Assembly: GCA_027924585.1 (NCBI GenBank)
Contig: BSBM01000047.1
Location: 25,674,501 to 25,738,500 of the forward strand
From: Larix kaempferi
Lineage: Eukaryota; Streptophyta; Pinopsida; Pinales; Pinaceae
Direction: 5' to 3'
Length of the DNA: 64,000 nt
The notes under the pieces were generated by a model. It was given only the letters and a program-made list of their open reading frames with translations. It had not been told where the DNA came from and searched no databases. Position 1 is the stretch's first letter. Each line of letters begins with the position of its first letter. The position numbers and the translations under genes are program-made. Shown one piece after another: positions 10,789 to 22,165 of the stretch.

Positions 10789-12546
10789 TGTTAGCAACCA
10801 AAATGTAATGGACTTTTGAGAGCGTTTTTGGCCAGTGTCTTAACCTCCAGCTTTGTCATCAAGTTCTTATTGATCACTTTTTCCCATCATCCTTTGACTT
10901 TACCCTCTTGGTTTGCAAAACCAAAAATAATCAATCATGCTCGAGATTTTTAATTGGGATGTGTTCCTAGTTTTTATTGAGTTTTTGTAAAAAAATATCA
11001 AAACAAGAGTGGTGTGTGCAAAGTGACCTAGGGCCTTATCCATACCTACGCCTCATGCCTAAGTCTATTCATATTTCAAGCTCTATATGCATTTGCAATT
11101 TTTTTTAAAGTCTACCTAACCTACCTCTCGGGTTTTCCTTTTTAACCAAAAATGTAAGGACCCACAGGTCCAAGTCGCAAGTCCACCAACTAGACAAGAC
11201 ACGAGTTATTCCACAAGTTTATTTCACAAGCCTGGCGCCGAGATCCATAGCTTGTCCACACCTCATTGATTGAACTATGTATGCGTTGTATATATAAAGT
11301 TCATAAAATATAAAATCCCGATTCATATGGAATATTGACCGTAAAATGCATTCAACGAGTCAGCCACAAATCAACACATCAAGTATGCAGATTGACTATA
11401 CAGGTGACAGCTTCACAGATATGGAGGGCCATGTCTCATAAAGAAATTAAGGAGTTAGACGTGTTGTTGTTTGAATATTTGCAGCTACAGGTTCCAAAAA
11501 CACGCAGGAGTCTTTTTTCGGTGGCTATTCGGGTTACACAGGAATCTCTAGCCACCGAAAGCACAGAGACAGACATAATGATGGTATTTTTGCTTAGATC
11601 AGATGTTTTCACTGCCAAATCATTTCAGCAAGGTTCTAAATGAATTATAAAATTAAAAGGGATAGATATCTATCTCTCTTTTAAGTTTTTGAAGCCGATA
11701 CAAAGGAGATAAAGATTTAAGAGATTTTCTATTTTTGGTCAAGATATGCACATGTGTCAAAAAGGGATCTTGAGTTTACCTATATTCACTCAGAAGACCT
11801 ATGCAGTTGTCGAAGACTTCAGATTTAGATAAGGATTTGATTCCTTTTATATAGGATCTATTCCTATTGTTTTGTAACTAGTTTTATATTATGTTATTTT
11901 TAACTATTTGATCCTCTTTGATAGGATTTGATTTCGGATGTAAAAACTATAAAGCTAAGGCTTATCAAAGACTATCCTTGAAGACTTGTAACTGCATTTC
12001 ATCCTTTGGAGATGTTCATGAATACATCTTGACATTGAGCTTATTTCACTCTATTTGTTCAGTTTTCATCTTCTATCTTTACAGGTTTATATATATTCAA
12101 TGACAGAAGGATGTCATCCCATCTCTTCATTGGTATATTAAACTTTATACATTGCTTCTGATGTTTGTCTTAATGCTCAGTGCATTCATAAGCTCAAGTT
12201 GCAAGTAGTTACCTGTTATGTTTGGCCATATATTATATGCAATCTTATATATGTTTCTGCTAGTATGAAGAGTGTTTTACCTATAATTACTAGCCATTCA
12301 CATATTCTATTGTATAGATATTTCTGCTAGCATAATGAGTCTTCTCCATGTTTCCACATATTGATTAAAACCTTCTAAGCAGCATAGTTGAAAGCCTTTT
12401 TCTTTCAAGTGGATTTATATATTTCTAAATGGAGGTGAGTTTACAACGTCATCCGACTTGATTCGTTTTCCTTCACACTATTGAATATTAAGTTACCAAG
12501 CTTACACCCTTCTACAGTTAGGGAGTAATTTCTTGGAGTGATAATA
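10789..12546 (+). repeat. 3' LTR of element B
   Basis: 1758-bp partner of 6929-8725. Its last dinucleotide is TA instead of CA. TAACC follows immediately as the right target duplication. A TATATAAAG box lies near 11289-11298. Confidence 0.9.
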
Positions 12547-12551
12547 TAACC

Positions 12552-12673
12552 ACTTAGATTAAAATACTTTGAAAATCAAAGTCCTCAAATCCTTAGGACT
12601 GGTAGTCCTCTTCCAAAGCCACAACATGTGACCAATGCATCACATTGTTGGCCTTGCCCTTGATGCTCCTGCA
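12552..12673 (-). repeat. Right LTR of element A, part 2
   Basis: Continues the 5532-6928 repeat after element B and matches 980-1102 of the left LTR. It ends CTCCTGCA at 12666-12673. Beyond it the sequence switches to Copia RNase H coding sequence. Confidence 0.85.
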
Positions 12674-12869
12674 TCATATACTCTGCTTCACATGACGATA
12701 AAGAAAGAGTCTTCACCTTCTTGCTCGACCAAGAAATCAGACCTGAACCAAGTTGAAATATATAACCAGTAGTTGACCGTCGATTAGAACTGTCACCTAC
12801 CCAGTTAGAATCTGTGTATCCTGAAAGTGAAATTGTAGCATCGCTCGAATAAAAAACACCATAGTGCAA
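12674..12869 (-). pseudogene. Element C RNase H, interrupted
   Basis: The minus-strand frame encodes the Copia RNase H start: Asp-Ser-Asn-Trp-Val-Gly-Asp, then Ser-Thr-Thr-Gly-Tyr-Ile-Phe, then the core Leu-Ser-Ser-Cys-Glu-Ala-Glu-Tyr-Met. Coding similarity ends abruptly at 12674 with the LTR of element A. The enzyme would degrade the RNA strand during reverse transcription. This copy lacks its C-terminal half in the window. Confidence 0.8.
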
Positions 12870-14359
12870 TGTCCCCTATAAATATCAGAATTCTCTTTGT
12901 TGCTTTCCAATGACTTTCATGAGGTTGCTGCATGAACCGTGAAACCATACTAACGAGAAAAGAGAGATCTAGTCTGCTGTGATTTAAATATATCGGACTG
13001 CCCATGAGCTGACGATAAAGAGTAGCATCAACAAGAGGAGTAGTACACTCAACAGTTAACTTTACACCGGACTGAAAAGGCGTAGGAGCAGGTTTACAAT
13101 CACTCATATGGAAACGAGCCAATAAATCTATAGCATACTTTGGCTGAGAGAGAAGAATACCATTTTCCATATGCCAAATTTGAAGACCCAAGAAATAGTG
13201 CAATATACTAATATTAGTCATTTCAAAATGCTTTTGAAGATCACTTTTCATATTTTGAATTAAAACAAGTTGGTTACTAGTTATAATAAGGTCATCCACA
13301 TATAACACAATAATGAGGATAATAATGATCACCAAAGTTCTTAACATATATATTATGATCAGATATACAACACTTAAAACCATTATTCAAGAAATAAGTA
13401 TCAATTTTTTCATACCAAGCCCTAGGTGCTTGTTTGAGACCATATAAAGAATTGTGTAATTTGCATACCAAACTTGAAGATTCAACATTAAAAAAACCAA
13501 GAGGTTGTTGCATATACATGTATTCATTAATATTACCATTTAAAAAAACACTTTTAACATCCATTTGGTGTATTTCCCACTTATAAGCTGAAGCAAGAGA
13601 TAAGATGGTTCTTATTGTATTCATTTTAGCAATAGGAGAAAAAGTTTCATTATAATCAATACCTTCAAGTTGATTAAAACCTTTTGTAAATAATCTAGCT
13701 TTATATTTTTCAATCTGTGATTCTGCAGTAAACTTAGTTTTATAAATCCATTTACAACAAACTAAATTCTTTCCCGAAGGAAGAGGAACAAGATACCAAG
13801 TCTTGTTCTTCATAAGATAATCATACTCAACAGACATAGCTTGTTCCCAAAGAGGTTTACCCTTAGCTTGAGCATAAGAGGTAGGATCACCTGTGGCCAA
13901 AACTTTGGTCATAAGAGAAAAGTTAGATCTAGTTCTACGAGTATCGGAAGGGTTCCCGACCTCACTACCTGCAGATTCAAGAGTTTTCCTAGCCCAAACA
14001 GGAATGTTAGAAGGAACAAAAGTCACTTCAGGAGCTTCGAGACTTTCAGGTGGAACACTTGAAGAAGAGGAGGAACTAAGATCAATGACAGGAGCAATAC
14101 TGGAAGGAGTAATAGATATAGGAGTAACAAGACACAATGGAATATTCAGGGTAACATGATGTTCTACAAAATCAGGTGAATGAGAGACTTCACTAAACTG
14201 AACATCCCTTCGGATTATGACACTTTGATTAGAAGGATCAAACAACTTGTAAGCCTTGGAATCCTCAGCATAACCAATGAATATACACTTGTGAGACTTG
14301 GGTTCTAACTTTTTCCGTTTTTCATCAGGAATATGAGCCCAACATTCACAACCAAACAC
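12870..14359 (-). pseudogene. Element C reverse transcriptase
   Basis: Minus-strand frames 13292-14359 and 12870-13383 cover Copia reverse transcriptase. Visible landmarks are Cys-Lys-Trp-Ile-Tyr-Lys-Thr-Lys, Lys-Ala-Arg-Leu-x-x-Lys-Gly-Phe, His-Gln-Met-Asp-Val-Lys-x-x-Phe-Leu-Asn-Gly, Gly-Leu-Lys-Gln-Ala-Pro-Arg-x-Trp and an intact catalytic Tyr-Val-Asp-Asp. The upstream part (about 13900-14359) is the integrase C-terminal region with Gly-Cys-x-x-Trp-Ala-His-Ile-Pro and Phe-Ile-Gly-Tyr. A frameshift near 13300-13380, close to the YVDD codons, breaks the frame. Confidence 0.85.
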
Positions 14360-14392
14360 CTTAAAGTTACTAATATATGGTTTTCTACCATT

Positions 14393-15026
14393 TCATTTTT
14401 CCTCAGGGGTAACATGCTTAACATATTTTGTAGGAACTCTATTTAAAATAAAGTTAGCATAACTTATGGCTTCGTCCCAAAATTTCTTGTGTAATCCTTT
14501 AGAATAAAGCATACATCTAGCAATTTCAACTAAAGTTATGTTTTTCCTTTCAGCAACACCATTTTGTTGAGGTGTGTAAGGAACAGTCTTTTGATGTTGA
14601 AGTCCATGTTTGGATAAAAATACTTCAAATTCTTTCTTAACAAATTCCCCTCCATTATCAGTTCTTACAGTCTTAATTCTTTTACCATATTCATTCTCAA
14701 CCAAGGATTTAAATACTTCAAATTTAGAAAAAGTGTCACTTTTATGTTTCAAAAAATAACCCATGATTTTTTTTACTAAATTTATCAATACAATTAAGAA
14801 AATAAACTGCATTAGAGATAGAAGGAACTTCAAGAGGACCACAAATGTCACTATGAATTAATTGCAAAGGTTCTTTAGCACGCCAAGCTTTACCTTTATC
14901 AAACATTTCTCTATGATGTTTACCAAGAGCACAACCTTCACAAACACCGTTAGTAGATGGAATATTTGGCAAGCCAAGTACCATTTTAGTTAACATTTTC
15001 ATTTTACCATATTTCAAATGACCCAA
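14393..15026 (-). pseudogene. Element C integrase with GAG-pre-integrase zinc finger
   Basis: Frames 14742-15026 and 14393-14851 overlap and together give the zinc-binding segment (His, then Cys-Glu-Gly-Cys-Ala-x-Gly-Lys-His) and the integrase core. The core shows His-Ser-Asp, Asp-Asn-Gly-Gly-Glu-Phe and Gln-Gln-Asn-Gly-Val-Ala-Glu-Arg-Lys, so the D-D-E catalytic set is present. A frameshift near 14750-14850 joins the pieces. Another break near 14360-14393 separates it from the downstream pol frame. Confidence 0.82.
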
Positions 15027-15083
15027 TATTTCATGCCATAATTTACTTAGTTCATCAGCATGAGCAACATATGAATAAAAAGG

Positions 15084-15713
15084 TCATCTTTTAGTTGAAT
15101 TAAAACCAATAAATTTATATAAACCAACAGTATAATCAAAAGGACTAAAAGAAACTACTTTGAAATTTTGATTGATATCTTTAAAAACATATTTATTAGG
15201 CCAAGCTTCAAATTTATATTCTTTTTGACATGCATGATAAATAGAAAGTATTTTTATGGGCATGTGTTCAACATGGAAAACATCTTCCAATTGACCATTA
15301 GCAACATTAACAGTACCAAAACCAATTATGGAAAGTTGCTTACCATCACCTATAGATACTTTCTGAGATGTGTTTTTATTATTGTCATAAGATGTAAATA
15401 AGGAAGCATTACCAGTCATATGTTTAGAAGCACCAGAATCCATTATCCATTCCACTTTAGAAGAAGAACTACTAGACGAAACAACATAAGCACACAAAGC
15501 TACTTGTGATTCATTAGAATCTTTCTTTTTAGCCTTAGCCTTTAAATGTTTCGCTTTAAAGCAATTCTTTTTAGGATGGTTAGTTTTACTAGAATGTTTA
15601 CGAGGAGGATACACTTTCTTCTTCTTACCAGAGTTATTAGTAGGATTTGAAGTGTGTGAGTTAGAACCTTTAACATTATTAAAACCTTTCTTAGGATTCT
15701 TATTATGTGCCAC
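15084..15713 (-). pseudogene. Element C gag C-terminus and aspartic protease
   Basis: The minus-strand frame carries a basic gag tail followed by the protease core Trp-Ile-Met-Asp-Ser-Gly-Ala-Ser-x-His-Met-Thr, intact at the catalytic Asp. The usual CCHC zinc knuckle just upstream keeps only its last His and Cys (Asn-His-Pro-Lys-Lys-Asn-Cys). The first two cysteines appear replaced by Arg and Ser. The protease would cleave the gag-pol polyprotein. Confidence 0.78.
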
Positions 15714-16114
15714 AAGAGCCTTATTAGGTGAGAGTTGTCCTGAAACAATTAACCTTTCTTGCTCATTTATCTACCCTTTACAAAAATCATCAAAAGTAGG
15801 TTTCATGGTATTTGAAGACAATTCAAGAGCCCTATTCCTAGTTTGGATGAACACGTAAAAACAAGATGGCAGTTTTTTTTCTACAAGAATTATAAGTCAG
15901 TGTCTGTTTTCTTGTAATATTTACCACAATTATTTAATTTTTCATTTAAAGTTTTCACTTCAGCAAGATATAATTCTACTCTTTCAAAGTTAGTAGGATC
16001 TAGCTCATAAATCTTATTTTCAAGGTAATAAGCAGAAACATCACCAGATTTATCAAATAAAGAAGCAAGAATTTTCCATACCTCAACTGGGTTGTCTTCT
16101 GCCTCAATACTTAC

Positions 16115-16330
16115 CTAAAGACTATCTGAAATTGTTTGACCAATGAGCCCTCTTGATTGATCACATTTATCTTCCCATATAGCCAACGCTTGAGCATCAA
16201 CAGGTTTTTGGTTTTCACCATTAACAATCCTCCATATATTCTTACTCTTGAGAACATCAATAATTTTTCTTTTCCATGCAAGATAGTTAAGACCATCAAG
16301 TTCAGGAACATAAGCTACTTCTGAATTCAT
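16115..16330 (-). pseudogene. Element C gag N-terminus
   Basis: Starting at the ATG complementary to 16328-16330, the product has the typical Copia gag opening: a Leu-Asp-Gly-Leu-Asn-Tyr-x-x-Trp-Lys block, then Ile-x-x-x-Leu-Lys-Ser-Lys-x-Ile-Trp. A TAG at 16115-16117 ends it early. Gag-like sequence continues in broken frames to about 15750. The longer open frame that begins at 16408 includes leader sequence and is not preferred. Confidence 0.7.
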
Positions 16331-17237
16331 AATGATAGAAATGTTGACAAGAAACCCAAATGATAGAAATGACAAGAGAAAAAAGTGAATAACAAAATAC
16401 TGATACACTTTATCATATTGAACTGTAGAAACACAGTAGAAAAATAGTAAAGGAAAATAAACTTTTACTTACAGCCCTTTTGAAAAGTGCCAAGAAAATT
16501 CACTCGCAGGTCTACCAACAGAAAAGTAGCGAATACAAAATGATACTCATGGGTTCTGCACGGAAAAGGTCACAGTTACTCGTGGGTTTACAGCAGATTC
16601 AGCCAAGGATTTGCGGGTCTATAACAACGAAAGTTGCAGATCTGATCAGGTGTTCACGGGTGTTTGTGCATTAACGTCGCGGCTATGCCAAAGCACTCAC
16701 GGGTATCTACACAGGAGGGTAGAGAGTAAGCTGAAGTAAACGTGAGTTAGTAGTGAGAATAGTCGCGATTATTCCGTAGCATACGCGGGTCTGCTCACTG
16801 GAAGTCGCAGGTCTGTAGTATACTCGCGGGTTCATAGTAGGGAAAGTTGTGGTTAACCGTGGGTTTTGTGAAGCAAAAGTCACGAACGTCAAGTTTGAGG
16901 CCGAAAACAGTGCCAAATATGCCGAAGACGGAAACCTACACAAAGTCTACCACACTTGGATGAAAACTGTCGATCTATTAACCACAAGATAGATCTCCTT
17001 GAGGAGAAGCAAAAAATCATATAGATCTACAAAAAAACATTCAAGAAACCCTTGAAAAATTTCTGCAAAAATCTACACAATAAGGTTAGGGTTAGAAAAA
17101 AACTGCAGAAACATGCCTAGATCTGAAGAGAAGCCTAATAGATACCAAATAGAAAGCAAATATACAAAGTAAACAATGCCCAAATGATACTAGTTATTGA
17201 TTGAAAGCTATAGAAGGTGCTAGATCATAGCAACCAG

Positions 17238-17249
17238 CTCTGATACCAT
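17238..17249 (-). other. Primer binding site of element C
   Basis: The minus strand reads TGGTATCAGAGC, an exact match to the plant initiator tRNA-Met 3' end, directly inside the LTR. Confidence 0.85.
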
Positions 17250-17800
17250 GTCAGAACTTTAAGATCTAGCTAAACTAGCTTTACCTATCTTAACAATCAA
17301 TAACATATTATAGTGAATAAGAACAGAAAGAGAACAAGGAAGAGAAAACACCAGATATACGTGGTTCATCCAATTGGGCTACATCCATGGGAAGGTTGTA
17401 TTCTATTATCTCAAGAAATCTCCTTCAATATTACAAGAGAGCAACTATAGATAACCCCAATACAAATATAACAGAGCTTGAGATCACAAAACCATGTGTC
17501 AATACTATTTATGAGCATATACCACTTTATCACTTTTTGTATCTCAGTACTTGTGATGTGACTCCCTTGACCCTATTATATACCAAGAGATGTGGAAGAA
17601 TTACTCTCACATATTGCATGTGGGACAATATAATTCTTCATAATAACATCTCTTTATATAATGATGGATATCAAGAGTATACTTTACCATAATGTATATG
17701 GGCTAAATGTATTACTCTTTTACATAAGATTGTGGATAACATCCGACATAATACAAAGACATTATTACCTTCCAAGGAATATAATTAATATATTCCAACA
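17249..17800 (-). repeat. 5' LTR of element C
   Basis: On the minus strand it begins TGTTGGAATATATT, a common Copia LTR start, and ends GTTCTGACA beside the primer site. No second copy is in the window because the 3' LTR would lie left of position 1, so the outer edge is inferred from the terminal TG alone. The expected flanking duplication is ACTTG at 17801-17805. Confidence 0.7.
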
Positions 17801-18889
17801 ACTTGAACCTGATAGGGTGAAAACACGAATTTGGGAAACACTTTTATGACAACGAAGTGAAAAAAAAACTAGTGCGCGCAGATGATCACGCGAAAAAAAG
17901 TCAACCTCAAACTCTAGGCCGAGAGTTTGTGAGAGTTCAAAATCTCAGCCGAGAGTTTAATAAATCTCTAGCATGAGAGTTTGAACCAATCACCGTGCTG
18001 TATTTAAAAAAAAAACTCTCGGATGAGAGTTTGAACGAAATTCTCGGCTAAGAGTTTGGAAGATATTTTTTCGGCCGAGAGTTCATGGTCAACAAAACCT
18101 GCGAAAATATCTGGCATCTTTCTGGAACCTGCAACTTCAGCAAGCCCAAACCCCTGCAAATTTTAAATATTATTTGTCGGACTTGGTAGCAATGGATTCA
18201 TCTCTGAATCTAGTTTCCAATAATATAATAATTATTTCATTTCGATTTGAATTTCTATTTATTAATAATTTTTTATAAACCTTATCCGTTAAGAATTTTA
18301 TTACTCTGAAAATCACCCGAAATGAAAATTCAATATCATAACAAAGACAACACCAAAAAATTTGAAATAGTCACAGAGATCTTCCTTGCCCCATCTTCTT
18401 CAAAAGTGTACTTTTAGTTTTTTCAGTAAGAGTCACACTAAAAATAAAATTGAAGCTTACCAACATCTGTCCATAAGGCACCATTTTCCGAACATATGCT
18501 ATTTTGATCAATAATAAAAAATAGTTCTCAAGTCCGAAAAACCTCAAAATATAGTCCATGCACAAGTGTAGTGTGTGTAGATTATGATCATACATTGTTT
18601 TACCTAAAATGAATAACCATCTCTCAAAAAACTAGTGCTCATGCTGGTCACTCATTATGCATACCTAAAATTTTCAAGTATATGCCGTTGGTGAGCACCA
18701 AAATTGTCCAACGATATGTCCATAACAAAAATTAAAAAAAATATGAGTAGAAATCTAATTCAATTCTCTACAAAATTTGTGTTTACTTCAAGTTAAAATT
18801 CCTAAGGAAGATATGGGTTTGAAGAGGTCGAAGTTGAAATACATAAAATTTAGCAGTTTTGTTTGTCAAAAACAAGCCAAAAGTGTTAC
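17801..18889. other. Unassigned non-coding DNA with short motif repeats
   Basis: There is no convincing gene. The first 280 bp hold the CGAGAGTTT-type repeat described separately. The rest is AT-rich with a few long A or T runs. It could be part of an older LTR into which the LINE was inserted, but no partner copy is visible to support this. Confidence 0.5.
17909..18085. repeat. Degenerate CTCGGCCGAGAGTTT repeat cluster
   Basis: Six variants of a core close to CTCGGCCGAGAGTTTG occur about 25-35 bp apart, at roughly 17913, 17945, 17965, 18018, 18043 and 18071. The core is nearly self-complementary (AACTCTCGGCCGAGAGTT). The copies differ by a few bases. No function can be assigned. Confidence 0.7.
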
Positions 18890-21512
18890 CCAACTTCAAG
18901 TTTTCACCAGGAAACAAAGTCCATTAGGAATTCTCTCCAAACATCCTTAGCGAAGGATTAGTCAAAGAACATATGATTGACTAAATCCTCTTCAGTCTTG
19001 CAAATAATGCATCTATGATAGCCTTCAATGCCCCTTTTCATAAGATTGTTGACAATGAGAATTTTTTGATGAGCTAAAAACCATGAGAAGGCATTAAGTT
19101 TAGGTCGACAATCCACCTTCCAAACCTTCTTCCATACTCGAGATGAAGGTGAATAAGGGAGCTCACTCAGCAATTTCCCATAACCTTCTTTCACACGATA
19201 CAATCCTTTTGAACCCCACCCTCTAGTGTCTCTCTCCCTTTGATTTAAGGGGTCTTTATCTTTCAACTCAAGAAGGAGCAATCTAAGTTCCTCCCCCATA
19301 CGTGTTGGAACTTCAATCCTTTTCCAATCTTTATATCTCCCATTTGCATGCCATACTGAGAGGTCATAGAGCTTGGATATTCCCTCCCCCCTTAACCATT
19401 GCTTTATTCCCTTCAAATCTTCTTTCTCCTTTAGAGGTGGGTTGTTCATGATCCTATCTTCCCATATATCAATATTTTCCCCATTACCTGGAAACCAATC
19501 CAGATGATCCCTTATTAGCTTGGAGGAATCCTTTCATAGGTCCCATATCCAAGACCCCTACCCTTGGAGGTCTACATCTAAGCACCAAATCCTAGATCTT
19601 TTCATGTGATTTTTAAGAAACACTTCTTTCCACCATTATTCCTTTCCAGTAATAAATCTCTAGAGAATCTTAGCTCTCATGGCTATATTCATCAACCTAG
19701 GATCCTTGATTGCTTCTCCTCCCTTTCCTTTTTCACTGAGGACAAATTTCCTTTTCACTAAATGAATTTATTTTCCCATCCCTTCCCCCTTGCCAAAGCA
19801 AATTTCTGATCTCTCTACTGAGGAAGTTCATTACTCCTACTGGATTATGAAGAGTAGATAAAAGGGATATAACCATAGAAGAGAGGACCTATTTTATCAA
19901 AGTGATCTTCCCATCTAATTTTAGCCATTTGGTTCCTCAAGATTAAATCCGACGCTTGATTTTTTGGATGACATATTCCCAATTGCTAGCCTATCTCTTC
20001 TTGAGAGAAATGGGAATCCTCAGATATTTAAAATACATCCAACAAGCCACTCCTTTGAAATCCAGAATCCTTGATATTTCAGAGGTGAGGAGAGGAGAAC
20101 AATTCCAGCTGTAAATGCAACATTTCCTAGCATTAGTTTCCCCTTCTGAAGCCTACAAGAAGGTGGACAGAGCATGCTTGAACTTCCTTGCAATTATTTT
20201 TGAAACACTTCCTAACGGAATGGTATCATTAGCGAATTGGGAATGGATGTAAGCTTTAACCCCTCTCACAATAAAAATTCCTGAAAGAGAACCAACCTCA
20301 ATTTGCTTGTTGAGAAATATGCTAAGAGCTTCCGCCATGATTATATAGAGAAATGGGGATAGGGGGTAGCCCTATTAGAGACCCATAGAAGCTTTGAAGA
20401 AGTTTGTTGGTCTTCCATTGATCAAGGGATCTATCCAAGGGTTGCTTTTAAAGGCTCTAATCCATCTAATAAAATCCTCAGAAAAACCGCAACACTCGAA
20501 AACTCTAAAAAGAAAACTATGTCTTACTATGTCGAAGGAATTTTCCATATATATAACTTGATGGACATACCTTTTTCTTTCATTTTGTAACTTGAGTGTA
20601 TAGCTTCTTGCACTATACTGATGTTGTCCGTAATCTATCTTCCTGCAATGCAACTTCCCTGGTTCTCAAAGATAATTTTGGGAAGCATCCTTTTGAACCT
20701 GCTAGCAATAATCTTTGTTAGAATTTTATAAGAAGAATTGCACAAAGATATGGGTTTGAAGCTTTTTAAGGAAGTAAAATTTTTAACCTTAGGTATCAAA
20801 GCAATGAACTTGAAGAATTTTTCGCTCTCCCAATCTTCTCTCTTCGCATTGAACAATTAAGAATTCTCCATAGATCTACCTTTATGTTGTTCCAACATTT
20901 TTTAAAGAAGAGAATTGAGAAGTCGTCAGGCCTAGAAGCTTTATTAGGCTATAAGGACAAAATTGCAGCCTTGACTTCTTCTTTAGAAATTGGATTAATA
21001 AGGGTATTATTTTCTTCCCTTGTCACAAAAACGGGGACATACCCACAAAGAGTTTCTAAAACTTCCAGGTCATCAACCCATTCTTCCTTATAAAAACATT
21101 GAAAATGATGATGGGACTCTTCTTTAATTTGTTGAAAATATGTTATTTTCCTCCCCCTTTCACTTTCCAGCTCGAAAATAGTATTTGTTATCATCCTTTC
21201 TTTATATTGGTTATGGAAGTATTTGGTGTTTTTATCTCCATCCTTTAGCTAAAGAGATTGGGACTTTAACTTCCACTCTTTTTTTGTTTTTGCAGTCTCA
21301 GGATCTTTCTCCCATTTCTTGTTTTCTTTTCATGCTCTCCTTTGTTATCTCGTTGCTTTCCATATCATTTTGCAAATTTTCTAGCTCCAGTTGTAGCCCA
21401 CGTTTCTCTTGATCTGATAAATTTTTGGCCCGGAGCTTGAGAGAAGATTTGGTTGCTCTAATTTTGGATTCCCATAGAAAACTCGAGGTTCCCATAACAT
21501 GAGTTTTCCACA
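18890..21512 (-). pseudogene. L1-like LINE ORF2, reverse transcriptase part
   Basis: Minus-strand fragments give, from 21512 leftward, a charged linker, the reverse transcriptase and a C-terminal zf-RVT region. Landmarks are Phe-Ile-Ala-Leu-Ile-Pro-Lys-Val, Phe-Lys-Pro-Ile-Ser-Leu-Cys-Asn, Lys-Ile-x-x-x-Arg (20640-20850), then Gln-Phe-Ala-Asn-Asp-Thr near 20220-20240, then Trp-Lys-x-x-Cys-Arg-Pro-Lys and Cys-x-x-Cys before His (18958-19449). The catalytic Phe-Ala-Asp-Asp has become Phe-Ala-Asn-Asp and several frameshifts interrupt the frame, so it is dead. The similarity fades near 18890 with no clear poly-A tail. Confidence 0.82.
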
Positions 21513-22153
21513 TGTTGATGTATTTGTAACTTCGGAATGTATTTCATATATGTATATTGTATTCCTATAGAGATGTTATTATTCCCCTATATGGAAGTGT
21601 TTTTATTCCTATAGAGATGTTATTATTCCTCTATACATAAGTGTCGTCATTTATATTGTAAGTGTCGTAACTTATACTTGATGGGTTATTAGACCACCTT
21701 GTTGGGGTCGACCCTGTATAAGTCATGTGGGTTAAAGGGTTATTACACCACCCTATTGGGGGTCGGCCCTGCCAGCATTATGTTATGTGGTTAAGTTAAG
21801 GCCGACCTAGTAAAGGTTATTGGGCAAGTCAAGTCAAGTATAAATAGAGTGCGGGAGGCACTCTATTTGATCATTATATTTCTCTCTCACACACTCATTG
21901 GAGAGTGGCGCACTTGTGGAGGAGGAGAAGCTGCTTCTAAAAGGACTATCTCTTGTAATTGGGTTGTATCATTTCTCTATCTATCTCTGAGGAAGTTGTG
22001 GGGATTTTCACCTTCTTGGTTTTCCCCGGTGAAACTCTGTGTCTCTTGTGTGCTTGCATTATTGTGTCCATGTTTGATATGATGTAGATATGACGTACAT
22101 TTTATTATCTCAATTAAGATCCTAGATTAGATTGAAATTATGAAAAATTAACA
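21513..22153 (+). repeat. 5' LTR of element D
   Basis: 641 bp and very similar by eye to 27380-28022. It contains a TATAAATAG box at 21839-21847 and, near its start, a roughly 42-bp tandem duplication around ATTCCTATAGAGATGTTATT. Confidence 0.93.
21839..21847 (+). promoter_or_regulatory. TATA box in 5' LTR of element D
   Basis: TATAAATAG, about 315 bp before the LTR end. It is conserved at 27708-27716 in the other LTR. This is the likely core promoter for the element RNA. Confidence 0.6.
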
Positions 22154-22165
22154 TGGTATCAGAGC
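22154..22165 (+). other. Primer binding site of element D
   Basis: TGGTATCAGAGC directly abuts the 5' LTR and matches the initiator tRNA-Met 3' end exactly. Confidence 0.9.

Larger units (their letters stand above)
6929..12546 (+). mobile_element. Element B, non-autonomous Gypsy-type LTR retrotransposon
   Basis: The LTRs at 6929-8725 and 10789-12546 both start TGTTAGCAAC. The 5' copy ends GATAACA and the 3' copy GATAATA, so one terminal base has mutated. A perfect 5-bp target duplication TAACC flanks the element at 6924-6928 and 12547-12551. The internal region is only 2063 bp and encodes a decayed retrotransposon gag with no protease, reverse transcriptase or integrase. The primer site resembles the tRNA-Asp-type site of Athila/Tat-group Gypsy elements. 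Removing B restores a continuous LTR of element A. Confidence 0.9.
1..12673 (-). mobile_element. LTR element A, gag-pol-less, carrying nested B and M1
   Basis: The visible part of the left copy (1-1102) repeats at 5973-6928 plus 12552-12673, which defines an LTR pair once element B is removed. On the minus strand the LTR begins TGCAGGAGC and ends CCCTGCA, so the termini are inverted repeats. A tRNA-Met-like primer site lies just inside the right LTR. The left LTR begins outside the window, so its 5-bp target duplication (expected TCATA, as at 12674-12678) cannot be checked. The internal region (1103-5531) shows no gag, protease, integrase or reverse transcriptase. It has only charged, repeated coding modules on the minus strand, as in non-autonomous LARD-type elements. 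A is inserted in the RNase H region of Copia element C. Confidence 0.85.
12674..17800 (-). mobile_element. Element C, Copia LTR retrotransposon (3' end cut by A)
   Basis: Reading on the minus strand from 17800: an LTR (17249-17800), a tRNA-Met primer site (17238-17249), then gag, protease, integrase, reverse transcriptase and RNase H in Copia order. The element stops at 12674 inside RNase H, where element A was inserted. The remainder and the 3' LTR must lie left of the window. It is the oldest layer of this nest. Confidence 0.88.
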
